The position numbers were made by a program, and so were the translations under genes. The notes under the pieces are model-generated. The model saw nothing but the letters and a program-made list of their open reading frames with translations, did no database searches and had not been told where the DNA came from. From the NCBI RefSeq assembly GCF_022751215.1, contig NZ_JAICDG010000001.1, forward strand, positions 1,364,001 through 1,428,000: DNA of 64,000 bases. The letters run 5' to 3'. This document shows positions 1 through 6,879 of the stretch, in pieces. The DNA comes from Actinomadura terrae (GTDB lineage: Bacteria > Actinomycetota > Actinomycetes > Streptosporangiales > Streptosporangiaceae). How positions within the stretch are numbered: the first letter of the stretch is position 1; the number at the start of each line of letters is the position of its first letter.

Positions 1-1
1 C

Positions 2-664
2 ACGCTCATGCGCGACGCCCGGTACCACCCCGACTACCTCCGCGAGGCCCACCCGTTCGCCGTCGAGGACCCCCTCGTCAACGCCGCCTACCTCGCCTCG
101 ACCCACGCCCTCGCCGAACTCGCGACGCTCGTCGGCGCCGACCCGGCCCCCCACCGCGACCACGCGGGGCGCATCCACGACGCCCTCCTCGACCGGCTCT
201 GGGATCCCGAGACCGGCTGCTTCCGCGCCCGCGACCTGCGCGACGGCCGCCTGCTGCCCGTCATCACCGCCGGTTCATTCGGCCCGCTGCTGGACCCGGG
301 GCTGCCGTCCCCGATCGTCCGCAGCCTCGTCGACCTTCTCCTGTCGGCCCGCTTCGCCGGCGCCGCCGGATACCCCGTCCCCACCTGCGACATCCAGGCC
401 CCGGCCTTCGACCGCGGCTGCTACTGGCGCGGCCCCACTTGGGTGAGCACGAACTGGCTCCTGTGGTACGGCGCGCTCGGCCACGGCCTCCCGGTGATCG
501 CCGACCTGCTGTACGGCTCGACGATGCGCCTCGTCCGCCAGTCCGGCTTCCGCGAGTTCTTCGACCCCTTCGACGGCACCGGACGCGGCTCCCACGACCA
601 CTCCTGGTCGGCCGCCCTCGTCCTGGACCTGCTCGGCGCCCGACACGCACCCCAGGCAGTCTGA
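2..664 (+). CDS. MGH1/GH63-like glycoside hydrolase, C-terminal part
   Basis: The reading frame is open from the window edge, so this is the last ~220 residues of a larger protein; the first ATG (8) is probably internal. The segment looks like the (alpha/alpha)6 catalytic barrel of MGH1/GH63/trehalase-like glycosidases: alternating helices and the motif CYWRGPTWVSTNWLL, in which W-R-G-P-x-W lines the sugar site, followed by FDPFDGTGRGSHDHSWSAAL near the end. Substrate cannot be told from this piece. The next gene starts 17 bases after the stop on the same strand and may be co-transcribed. Confidence 0.75.
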   Translation, partial: TLMRDARYHPDYLREAHPFAVEDPLVNAAYLASTHALAELATLVGADPAPHRDHAGRIHDALLDRLWDPETGCFRARDLRDGRLLPVITAGSFGPLLDPGLPSPIVRSLVDLLLSARFAGAAGYPVPTCDIQAPAFDRGCYWRGPTWVSTNWLLWYGALGHGLPVIADLLYGSTMRLVRQSGFREFFDPFDGTGRGSHDHSWSAALVLDLLGARHAPQAV

Positions 665-681
665 TCGCCTACGGTTGGGAC

Positions 682-1164
682 ATGCGCCTACTCCGAGGCC
701 GGGTGCCCGCCGGCGTCACCCTGGAACGCGGCGAACGCGTCCTCGCCTCCGCCCCCACCCGCGGCGGCTCCCACGTCACGGCCACCACCACGGCCCTGCA
801 CCTGCCGACCCCCGAGGGCGGCTTCACCCGCGTCCCGTGGGAACGCGTCGACCACGCCTCCTGGAAGGACGGCTGGCTCCACGTCCAGGAGACCTCCGGC
901 GGCGCCGAGCACCACGTCCGCCTGACCGACCCGGGCTCGGTCCCCGAGACCGTCCGCGAACGCGTCACAGCGACCGTCGCCGTCAGCCACCAGGCGCGGC
1001 TCCCCGGCGGCGGCAAGGTCCGCATCGCCGGGCGCCGCCCCGCGACCGGCGGCGACGTCCGCTGGTCCTTCGTCTTCGAGGCGGGCCTGGACCCGGACGA
1101 CTCGGGCCTGCGCGCCCAGGCCGAGCAGCTCCTGGAGGACCTGCGCCGCCAGACGGGCCTCTAA
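682..1164 (+). CDS. Conserved hypothetical protein, 160 aa
   Basis: I do not recognise the function. The ATG at 682 is chosen because it gives a compact protein clear of the upstream glycosidase; the open frame extends further back only as a shadow. The protein is soluble, with no signal peptide or membrane segment. It starts with short beta-rich stretches (VTATTTALHLPT, FTRVPWERVDHASW, WLHVQET) that resemble a small PH-like or photosystem-barrel-like module, and ends in an amphipathic helix (AQAEQLLEDLRRQTGL). It ends tail to tail with the next gene, sharing bases 1161-1164. Confidence 0.55.
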   Translation: MRLLRGRVPAGVTLERGERVLASAPTRGGSHVTATTTALHLPTPEGGFTRVPWERVDHASWKDGWLHVQETSGGAEHHVRLTDPGSVPETVRERVTATVAVSHQARLPGGGKVRIAGRRPATGGDVRWSFVFEAGLDPDDSGLRAQAEQLLEDLRRQTGL

Positions 1165-1424
1165 CCCGGCTGGACCGAAGACTCCTCGGCCCCGTGCCGC
1201 TGCGGCACGCGCTCCTTGGTCGACGCGGCGATGCTCTCGGCCTTCCCCCTCGCGACCCCGGCGACCTCCTCGCCCTTCGTCCGCAGCCGCTCCGTCACGT
1301 CCTGCACGTTCGGGTTCTCCGACACCTGCCGCGACCACTGCTTGAGCTGCTCGTACCGCTCGCGCCCGGCCCGCGTCCCGAGGACGTAGCCGACCGCCGC
1401 GCCCGCGATGAACGTGTACTTCAT
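1161..1424 (-). CDS. YtxH-like small membrane-anchored protein
   Basis: An 87-residue protein with one N-terminal hydrophobic segment carrying glycine motifs (FIAGAAVGYVLGTRAGRERYEQL), then a long charged amphipathic helix (VTERLRTKGEEVAGVARGKAESIAAS). This is the usual build of YtxH-domain proteins: a GxxxG membrane helix with the G-R-A-G-x-x-x-Y-E boundary and a cytoplasmic coiled tail. The family is linked to general stress responses, but its molecular role is unknown. The stop overlaps that of the convergent upstream gene by 4 bases. RBS GGGAG lies about 7 bases before the ATG. Confidence 0.65.
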   Translation of the reverse strand: MKYTFIAGAAVGYVLGTRAGRERYEQLKQWSRQVSENPNVQDVTERLRTKGEEVAGVARGKAESIAASTKERVPQRHGAEESSVQPG

Positions 1425-1576
1425 GTCAACTCCCAGGTTCCTGCGGGTAACGTGCCCCGACCCCTACCCACGATCGGCCCCTCCATCCGCCCGCCCGAAA
1501 ACCCGTGCGCGAACAGCCCCGGACATGCGCTAACCTAGACCCGCCGCCGGGGCCTCGCCCCGCACCGGCACCCCGA

Positions 1577-1649
1577 TCCCGCGTAGCTCAATCGGCAGAG
1601 CAGCCGGCTGTTAACCGGCAGGTTATTGGTTCGAGTCCAATCGCGGGAG
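1577..1649 (+). tRNA. tRNA-Asn (GTT)
   Basis: The acceptor arms TCCCGCG (1577-1583) and CGCGGGA (1642-1648) pair, with discriminator G at 1649. The anticodon stem GCCGG/CCGGC encloses loop CTGTTAA with anticodon GTT. The T arm has GGTTCGAGTCC. No CCA is encoded. The 3' end of this gene is the attachment site used by the adjoining integrated element: bases 1626-1650 recur at 5989-6013. Confidence 0.95.
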
Positions 1650-1650
1650 C
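1626..1650 (+). repeat. attL: tRNA-Asn 3' end as integration site
   Basis: This 25-base segment covers the T loop to the discriminator of tRNA-Asn and matches 5989-6013 at 23 of 25 positions; the only differences are CC versus TT inside GAGTCCAA. Tyrosine integrases of actinomycete elements commonly use such tRNA 3' ends. The copy here keeps a functional tRNA and the copy at 5989 marks the far boundary of the island. An integrase remnant lies just inside this end, as expected. Confidence 0.85.
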
Positions 1651-1746
1651 AGATCAACACCCCTAAAGCTCCAGGTCAGGCACGGTTCCGACGTCGGAAC
1701 CGTGCCTGACTGCTGTAGCGAGTATCAAAGTGAGTATCTCGCCGGT

Positions 1747-1995
1747 CTAGCCGGGCTCCGGAAAGATCAGGTCCATGGCCTGAGCGCCGCCCTGGATCAC
1801 GGGCCGGATCTGCTGCCGGTACACCTTCTCCGTGACCTGCGTCCCGCTGTGCCCGACCAACAGCGCGATCTTGTCCAGCGGCATCACGTTGTCCGTCAGC
1901 AGAGACACGAACCTGTGCCGCAACTCCCGAGGCATCCACTCGTCCGCCGGGAGCCCGGGGTGGACCTCCGCGAAGCGATCACTCGGGAAACCCAC
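1747..1995 (-). pseudogene. Truncated tyrosine integrase (C-terminal catalytic end)
   Basis: The fragment carries the end of a phage/ICE-type tyrosine recombinase: RELRHRFVSLLTD (the HxxR box), LLVGHSG (the second conserved His region) and VTEKVYRQQIRPVI with the nucleophilic Tyr. The SAM-like DNA-binding domain and the first catalytic Arg are missing; upstream sequence in this frame no longer looks like integrase. The first in-frame start is a GTG at 1995, which cannot be the original start. It lies about 100 bases inside attL and reads toward the tRNA, as integrases of tRNA-inserted elements usually do. It is almost certainly inactive. Confidence 0.8.
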
Positions 1996-2776
1996 GGCCC
2001 CGAAGCTGCCCTCCCGAGTCGACTCGGAAATACGGGCTGGGTGAAGCGGGTGCGCCCCATCCCGACCAGAAGCAACGGCTCCGGCGGCAGCTTCGCGGAA
2101 AGGATGCGCAAGGCCGACCTAGCACCGAAAACGGAACTCAAGCAGGCCAAGGCATTAGCCCGCCACCCGTGGTGGCGGCACGCCCGGACCTGGCCGAGGG
2201 CGAGCTGACGCCCAAGGCAAGCGAAGCAATGACAGAGGCCCGAGCCATCCGAGGGGCCGACGCCCTCCGTGACGACGGCCCTTACGTGCGTGCGCACGAC
2301 GGAACTTTCGCTCTGTAAGGCTCTGCAAGTAGACAGCAACGACCGTTTCATGATCTAAAGCCACATCCACGCGTCGGTACGAAACAAGCTCTGCGAACCA
2401 ACCCAGTTCCGCAGCTTTCAACCACCGGTAGGGCGACCGTCTGCTTTTAGCTATAGCAACAACCCCCGTATGGGCGAAGCATCGCCCAAGCCTGACCGGC
2501 TGCCAGCGTGCGCCCGTGGCTAGTCCGGTGCCTGCTCCAGGGCACTTGTCCATGCGAACGGTGCGCAGCCCGTGGCAGGCCGTTTCGCGTGAACGAGTGT
2601 CCCGGCTTGCAGGGGTGCAGGGGGCGGCGTAGCCCCTGGTTCGTGCTCGCTGGTCTGGTGGTGGGTGTGACCGGTTCCGGCTTTAGTGCTTCGAATGGAG
2701 TCGGGGTTCCTTACGCTGTGTGGCTATCTGGTACCGGCTGATGGGGCTGGGCTGTGGCTCGGCGATGGGGGTGGTC
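1996..2776. other. Degraded island interior without a supported gene
   Basis: No complete gene is convincing here. A plus-strand open stretch (about 2151-2318, ending TAA 2316-2318, possible internal ATG 2229) reads like the C-terminal tail of a lost protein. A 132-codon minus frame (2155-2553) overlaps it without family resemblance. Around 2300-2480 the base composition is visibly less GC-rich than the chromosome. I take this as the decayed remains of the element's integrase and accessory genes. Confidence 0.5.
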
Positions 2777-3106
2777 ATGGACATCGAATTGGCGGATGCG
2801 GTCGCGACGGTGCGGGATGAGTTGCTGGAGGCCGCGGCGCGGGGCGCGGGCGAGGATCTGCTGTTTGCGGTAGGGCCGATTGAGCTGGAGTTCGCGGTGG
2901 AGTTGCGGGCGGATGCCAAGGTCAAGGGTGGGTTCAAGGCGTGGGTGGTGACGGGTGATGTTGAGGCGGGGGTGGCACGGGGGCGGACGCATCGAGTGAA
3001 GGTGTCCCTGTCGCCGAAGCGGGCTGATGGTGGCGACCTGTTGATCGCGGGTCGGCGGGAGCCCCCGGCCGGGGCGGGGCCGGTACAGGGTCATATCGGC
3101 CGGTAG
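2777..3106 (+). CDS. Trypco2-like (trypsin-co-occurring domain 2) protein
   Basis: The 109-residue soluble protein begins with an amphipathic helix (IELADAVATVRDELLEAAARGAGEDLLFAVGP), followed by beta-strands (IELEFAVELRADAKVKGGFKAWVVTGDVEA) and a strand ending THRVKVSLSPKR. This order and wording match the small trypsin-co-occurring domain 2 family, which typically sits beside trypsin-like/STAND proteins in actinomycete conflict systems and is thought to be an adaptor. ATG 2777 follows GGGGGTGG and starts exactly at the conserved helix; earlier in-frame ATGs would add unconserved residues. The next gene starts 51 bases downstream and is the expected partner. Confidence 0.75.
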   Translation: MDIELADAVATVRDELLEAAARGAGEDLLFAVGPIELEFAVELRADAKVKGGFKAWVVTGDVEAGVARGRTHRVKVSLSPKRADGGDLLIAGRREPPAGAGPVQGHIGR

Positions 3107-3157
3107 CCCGCCGCCGGGTGAGGGTTGTCCGTCTGAACTGCGACCGGGGATGGGTCA

Positions 3158-5902
3158 GTGGATCTGCGGCGTGTGGTGGGGGTGGCGGGGCCGGGCGGTC
3201 CTGGGTCGGGGTATGTGCTGGCTGGGCGTGTGCTGCTGAGCTCGGCTCATGTTGTGGGGGAGGTCGGTAGCCGGGCGCGGGTGTTTTTTCCTGGGCGTGC
3301 GGGCGAGTTCACCACGGCGGTCGTGTGGCGGGGCACGCCTGGTGGCCGCGATGATGCGGCGTTGTTGGCTGTGGAGGATGACGAGTGGGTGGAGCCTGCG
3401 GGCGCGGCGGTGCGGTGGGGGCGGACGGTGACGCACCGAACGGGGATCGGGTGTGTGACCGCGGGTGTGCCGGAGGTGGTGCAGCGTGTGGGGCGGCCGG
3501 TGGAGATGTTGCAGCCGTCCGGGACGTTCAATCCGGGGGATCGCTTCGTCGGTGACCGGTATCTGGTGAGTCTGGGGCAGGGGGCTCCGGTGGGTGCCGG
3601 TGACGGGCCGTGGGGTGGGTTGTCGGGCGGAGCGTTGTTCAGCGGAGATGGTGAAGATCTGCTGGTCGGGGTAATAGCGGCTGATCCGGCGGGGTTCGGG
3701 CATGGGCGGTTGGAGGCGGTTCCGGCTTACGTGCTGCATGGTGATGAAGGTTTTCGAGCGGTGCTGGCCGAGCACACGGGGCGTACTGCGGTGGCGTTGG
3801 AGCCGGTGGAGTGGGCCGGGCTGGCTGATACCAGCGAGTTGGCGCCGCCGGGTGGGTTCAGCGGGTCGCCGGCGGAGCTGCTGCGGGCGCGGCGGGAGGT
3901 GGCGCCGTTTCGTGGCCGCGATGAGTTGATGGCGTGGTTGCGGTCGTGGGCTCAGTCGGGGGCGGGGGTGGCGGCGTGGCTGGGGCATGGTCCGGGCGGG
4001 CAGGGCAAGACGCGGTTGGCGGCCCGGTTGGCGGCGGAGTTGTCGGCGGCGGGGTGGGCGGTGCTGTGGTTGCACCGGGACGCTGTCGATGTACGAGGGC
4101 TGGCGGATGCGGCGGCGCCGCTGCTGCTGATCGTCGACTATGCCGAGACGCGGCCCCGGCAGGTGGTGGCGGTGGCCGAGGCGCTGGCTCGGCATTCGGG
4201 GGGCAGCGCGGTCCGCGTGGTGTTGCTGGCGCGCACTGCTGATGACTGGTGGCAGCAACTCCAGGACGACTCGCCTGTGGCCGAGCGGATGCTGGAGGGG
4301 GCGCCGGTCACACGGCTGCCGGTGGTGGACGCCGCTGCGGAGGGGCGGCGCGAGGCTTACCGTCAGGCGGTGACGGCGTTCGCCGCGCAGCTCCCTGCGG
4401 TGTCTGGGGCGGTGGGACTCCGCGGGGTCGACTGGGCGGCGCTGGCGCAACAACTTCAGGCGCCTGCCATGGCTGGAGAGGTGTCAGCGTTGACGGTGCA
4501 GATGCGCGCCTTGGCCGATCTGCTCGACGCTGCCGCTGACCAGCAAGCCATCCGTCCAGATACAGACGCCGGGATAGATGGTGAGGAGGGGGTGGAGGAT
4601 CGACTGCTGTTCCATGAGCGGCGTTACTGGCTGAAGGTGGCGGACGCGCGCGGCCTGACTAGCGTGCTGGGACGGGAGACCCTGACTGATGCGCTGGCCG
4701 CGAGCGTTCTTGTCGGTGCGGCGGATGACGACGAAGCCGACGACGTACTGTCCCGTGTGCCGGGCCTGACCGACCAGCCCCGTGACGTCCAGGACCGGGT
4801 CCGCGGGTGGATTGCCGCTCTCTACCCAGCGGCTCCACCGCGTCCCTGGGACACCTTGCAACCGGATCGATTGGCCGAACGGTTCATCGGCCGACGCCTC
4901 CAAAAGCGTCCCGGCTTGGCTGAGTCGCTGGCTCAGGGGTGCAGCCCTCAACAGGCCACGCGGATGCTGACGGTGTACGCCAGGGCCGCCGCACACCCGG
5001 CGCTCAGCCGCGTTTTGAATGCGCACCTGACGCGGCTGTGCACTGGCCATCCCGACGAGTTGGCGGCGGCGGCCATCCAGGCGGCACCGCAAGTGGAAAA
5101 GCCCGCACCGCTGCTCGAAGCCCTCCGGCAGATCACCGACGATCCGGTTGTCTCTGTCGATCGCCTCGCAACCTTGGCTGATGAGCTTCCTCACTCAAGC
5201 CACACCCTGGCCGAGTACGCCGCTCACCTGGCCCAGCGCCTCACTGACCATTATCGCGCCCGGGCTGACAAAGACCCGGAGGGCCCCCTGCCCGACTTGG
5301 CCACGAGCCTGAACAACCTGGCGGTCCGGCTCGGGGATCTGGGGCGGCAGGAGGAGGGGTTGGAGGCCATTATCGAGGCTGTGCAGATTCGGCGACGCCT
5401 GGTTGAGCAGCGTCCGGATTCTTTTCTGCCCGACTTGGCCATGAGCCTGAATAACCTGGCGATCCGGTTCGGTGCTATGGGGCGGCGGGAGGAGGGGTTG
5501 GAGGTTGTCGGCGAGGCTGTTCAGATTCGGCGACGGCTGGCCGAGCAGCGTCCGGATGCTTTTCTGCCCGTCCTGGCCAGCAGCCTGAATAACCAGGCGA
5601 TTCAGCTCGGGGATCTGGGGCGGCGGGAGGAGGGGTTGGAGGCCATTGTCGAAGCCGTCCAGGTGTATCGACGGCTGGCCGAGCAGCGTCCGGATTCTTT
5701 TCTTCCTCACTTGGCCATGAGCCTGAATAACCTGGCGATCCGGTTCGGTGCTATGGGGCGGCGGGAGGAGGGGTTGGAGGTTATCAGCGAGGCCGTTCAA
5801 ATTCGGCGACGCCTGGCCGAACAGCGCCCAGCAGTTCACCGTTCAGAGCTCGAAAGCTCCGAACAAGTTAAGGCGTGGCTGGAAACGCTTTCGGACTCAT
5901 AG
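3158..5902 (+). CDS. Trypsin-like / STAND NTPase / TPR fusion (NLR-like immune protein)
   Basis: The 914-residue protein has three parts. Residues ~1-210 are a trypsin-fold peptidase with His31 (LLSSAHVV), Asp65/66 (GRDDAALL) and Ser156 (GGLSGGALF), so the triad looks intact. Residues ~245-620 are a STAND-type P-loop NTPase: FRGRDEL, Walker A GPGGQGKT (278-285), Walker B LLLIVDYAE with Asp327, then RVVLLAR. Residues ~711-895 are nearly four 46-residue TPR-like repeats (SLNNLAxRxGxxGRxEEGLE). GTG 3158 follows GGGGATG. In related systems the repeats sense a trigger, the NTPase oligomerises and the peptidase acts as effector; that role is inferred. It is the main cargo of the tRNA-Asn island and is preceded by its usual trypco2 partner. 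Confidence 0.85.
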   Translation: MDLRRVVGVAGPGGPGSGYVLAGRVLLSSAHVVGEVGSRARVFFPGRAGEFTTAVVWRGTPGGRDDAALLAVEDDEWVEPAGAAVRWGRTVTHRTGIGCVTAGVPEVVQRVGRPVEMLQPSGTFNPGDRFVGDRYLVSLGQGAPVGAGDGPWGGLSGGALFSGDGEDLLVGVIAADPAGFGHGRLEAVPAYVLHGDEGFRAVLAEHTGRTAVALEPVEWAGLADTSELAPPGGFSGSPAELLRARREVAPFRGRDELMAWLRSWAQSGAGVAAWLGHGPGGQGKTRLAARLAAELSAAGWAVLWLHRDAVDVRGLADAAAPLLLIVDYAETRPRQVVAVAEALARHSGGSAVRVVLLARTADDWWQQLQDDSPVAERMLEGAPVTRLPVVDAAAEGRREAYRQAVTAFAAQLPAVSGAVGLRGVDWAALAQQLQAPAMAGEVSALTVQMRALADLLDAAADQQAIRPDTDAGIDGEEGVEDRLLFHERRYWLKVADARGLTSVLGRETLTDALAASVLVGAADDDEADDVLSRVPGLTDQPRDVQDRVRGWIAALYPAAPPRPWDTLQPDRLAERFIGRRLQKRPGLAESLAQGCSPQQATRMLTVYARAAAHPALSRVLNAHLTRLCTGHPDELAAAAIQAAPQVEKPAPLLEALRQITDDPVVSVDRLATLADELPHSSHTLAEYAAHLAQRLTDHYRARADKDPEGPLPDLATSLNNLAVRLGDLGRQEEGLEAIIEAVQIRRRLVEQRPDSFLPDLAMSLNNLAIRFGAMGRREEGLEVVGEAVQIRRRLAEQRPDAFLPVLASSLNNQAIQLGDLGRREEGLEAIVEAVQVYRRLAEQRPDSFLPHLAMSLNNLAIRFGAMGRREEGLEVISEAVQIRRRLAEQRPAVHRSELESSEQVKAWLETLSDS
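5293..5844 (+). repeat. Tandem 138-bp units in 276-bp higher-order pairs (TPR region)
   Basis: Units begin at 5293, 5431, 5569 and 5707, exactly 138 bp (46 codons) apart. Units 1 and 3 share GATCTGGGGCGGC, while units 2 and 4 share GGTGCTATGGGGCGGCGGG and are almost identical over about 75 bases. The array therefore looks like an A-B pair duplicated as a 276-bp block. Near-identity at the DNA level suggests recent amplification or gene conversion. Confidence 0.85.
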
Positions 5903-5988
5903 AAGCCCTGATTAGTCCAGGACGGGCGATGCAGCGGGCCGGGACCGGGAGACAGACCGCACGCCCGGCACGCTGGGGCCGGGCTGAG

Positions 5989-6013
5989 TTGGTTCGAGTT
6001 TAATCGCGGGAGC
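5989..6013 (+). repeat. attR: partial tRNA-Asn 3' end
   Basis: This is a 23/25 copy of 1626-1650, from the T loop to the discriminator of tRNA-Asn. The two changes (CC to TT) would disturb a tRNA T arm, and no tRNA body precedes it, so it is a boundary scar. It lies 86 bases after the stop of the trypsin-STAND-TPR gene and directly before a GC-rich repeat that also follows the other tRNA gene in this window. Confidence 0.85.
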
Positions 6014-6019
6014 CGAGGC

Positions 6020-6122
6020 GGGCTTGCGTGCTTGCCGAGCTTTGCTCGGCTTCGCCGGAGCCTCCGTGTTCTCCCAGGGGGCGCCCCCCGCCCCCCTATG
6101 TGGGCGCTCCGCCCCACCCCCT
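6020..6122 (+). repeat. GC-rich tRNA-following repeat, copy 1
   Basis: The segment shares an ordered string of blocks with 22780-22906: GTGCTTGCCG, CTTCGCCG, runs of G then C, ATGTGGG and CTCCGCCCC. It contains self-complementary runs (GGGGGCGCCCCC, GGGCGCTCCGCCC). Before the island inserted, it would have followed tRNA-Asn directly. The 308-base gap 5903-6210 holds only attR and this repeat; no gene is seen. Confidence 0.6.
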
Positions 6123-6210
6123 GATCGGTTGCGGTTCGGTGGTTATCTGGCGCGTCTGTGGGCTGGGCTCTTTCTTCTCTGTCGGGCTTAGGCGCCGTCC
6201 AGGTCCTGTG

Positions 6211-6741
6211 TCACGGGGTGGGTGGGGGCGTTTCCGTCCAGAGGGGGCCGGCCGCGTTTTTGATTGTTTCTAGCGCCTCGGGGCGGGAGGCTCCTAGGAG
6301 GTCCAGGTCGCAGAATTTTATTGCTGCCAGGTCGGGGTGCCATTCGGGGAAGTGGCGGCGTGGGGGTGGCTTCGCGCTTCCCTCTTTCGGCCAGACGACC
6401 AGCCATCCGTGGTTTGAGAGGCCGTCCATCGGGACTACGGCCACCTGCGTGACGTGTTGCCAGAGGATGCGCCACTCGTGGCTCTGGGCGGATACCGTCA
6501 TGCCGGTTTGATCGACCTGGAGTTTTGGGAAGGCCAGGACTTGCTTTAGGAGGGAGATGGCCGGCCAGAGGGAGAAGGCGAAGAGTGCCAGGCCCGCCAG
6601 GAGGATGGGTGGGGGGCCTTGGGCCAGGAGGACGGCTACCGCGGTCAGCAGGGACGCGGCGCAGATGCCGGCGGTGATCAGGGTGCCCGGCAGGGGGCGG
6701 GTGGCGGTCGCCTTGAAGGTCTTGGAGGGCGTCGCGTTCAC
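6211..6741 (-). CDS. PH-like membrane protein, 176 aa
   Basis: Two adjacent hydrophobic helices (residues ~18-40 and 45-65) precede a soluble beta-rich domain that starts KLQVDQTGMTVSAQSHEWRILWQHVTQVAVV. That pattern (two membrane helices, then strand-Trp-strand) resembles bacterial PH domain proteins of actinomycetes, whose function is mostly unknown. The tail is proline-rich. It stands alone, convergent with the island end and followed upstream by the chitinase on the same strand 139 bases away, with a strong hairpin between. Assignment of the fold is tentative. Confidence 0.6.
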   Translation of the reverse strand: MNATPSKTFKATATRPLPGTLITAGICAASLLTAVAVLLAQGPPPILLAGLALFAFSLWPAISLLKQVLAFPKLQVDQTGMTVSAQSHEWRILWQHVTQVAVVPMDGLSNHGWLVVWPKEGSAKPPPRRHFPEWHPDLAAIKFCDLDLLGASRPEALETIKNAAGPLWTETPPPTP

Positions 6742-6831
6742 TGTCGAAGCGTCTCCTGGGGCGGGATGGTTTTGCCGCGCTCCAAAGTACAGCTGCCGTC
6801 AGAGGGGCGCATCTTTCCCGTATTGAATGGG

Positions 6832-6862
6832 GCAGGGCGCACGCCGGATGGCATGCGCCCTG
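6832..6862 (-). terminator. Hairpin after the chitinase gene
   Basis: The perfect 10-bp arms GCAGGGCGCA (6832-6841) and TGCGCCCTGC (6853-6862) flank an 11-base loop, 18 bases beyond the chitinase stop. There is no long T run, as is common for actinomycete terminators. Confidence 0.6.
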
Positions 6863-6879
6863 CGTTGGAGCGGAGTGGG

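Larger units (their letters stand above)
1650..6013. mobile_element. Small integrated genomic island at tRNA-Asn (remnant)
   Basis: The 4.36-kb stretch lies between the tRNA-Asn 3' end and its 23/25 duplicate at 5989-6013. Inside are a truncated tyrosine integrase next to attL, about 780 bases of degraded and locally lower-GC sequence, and an intact two-gene cargo (trypco2-like plus trypsin-STAND-TPR). Cargo codons favour G and T in third position (GTG, GGG, GGT) more than the flanking C-rich genes. No replication, transfer or relaxase gene remains, so it is probably immobile or dependent on another element. Confidence 0.75.

Noticed and set aside
2155..2553. A 132-codon minus-strand frame in the island interior.
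   Set aside because: No recognisable family, no good RBS, and it overlaps another decaying frame. I treated it as part of degraded sequence.
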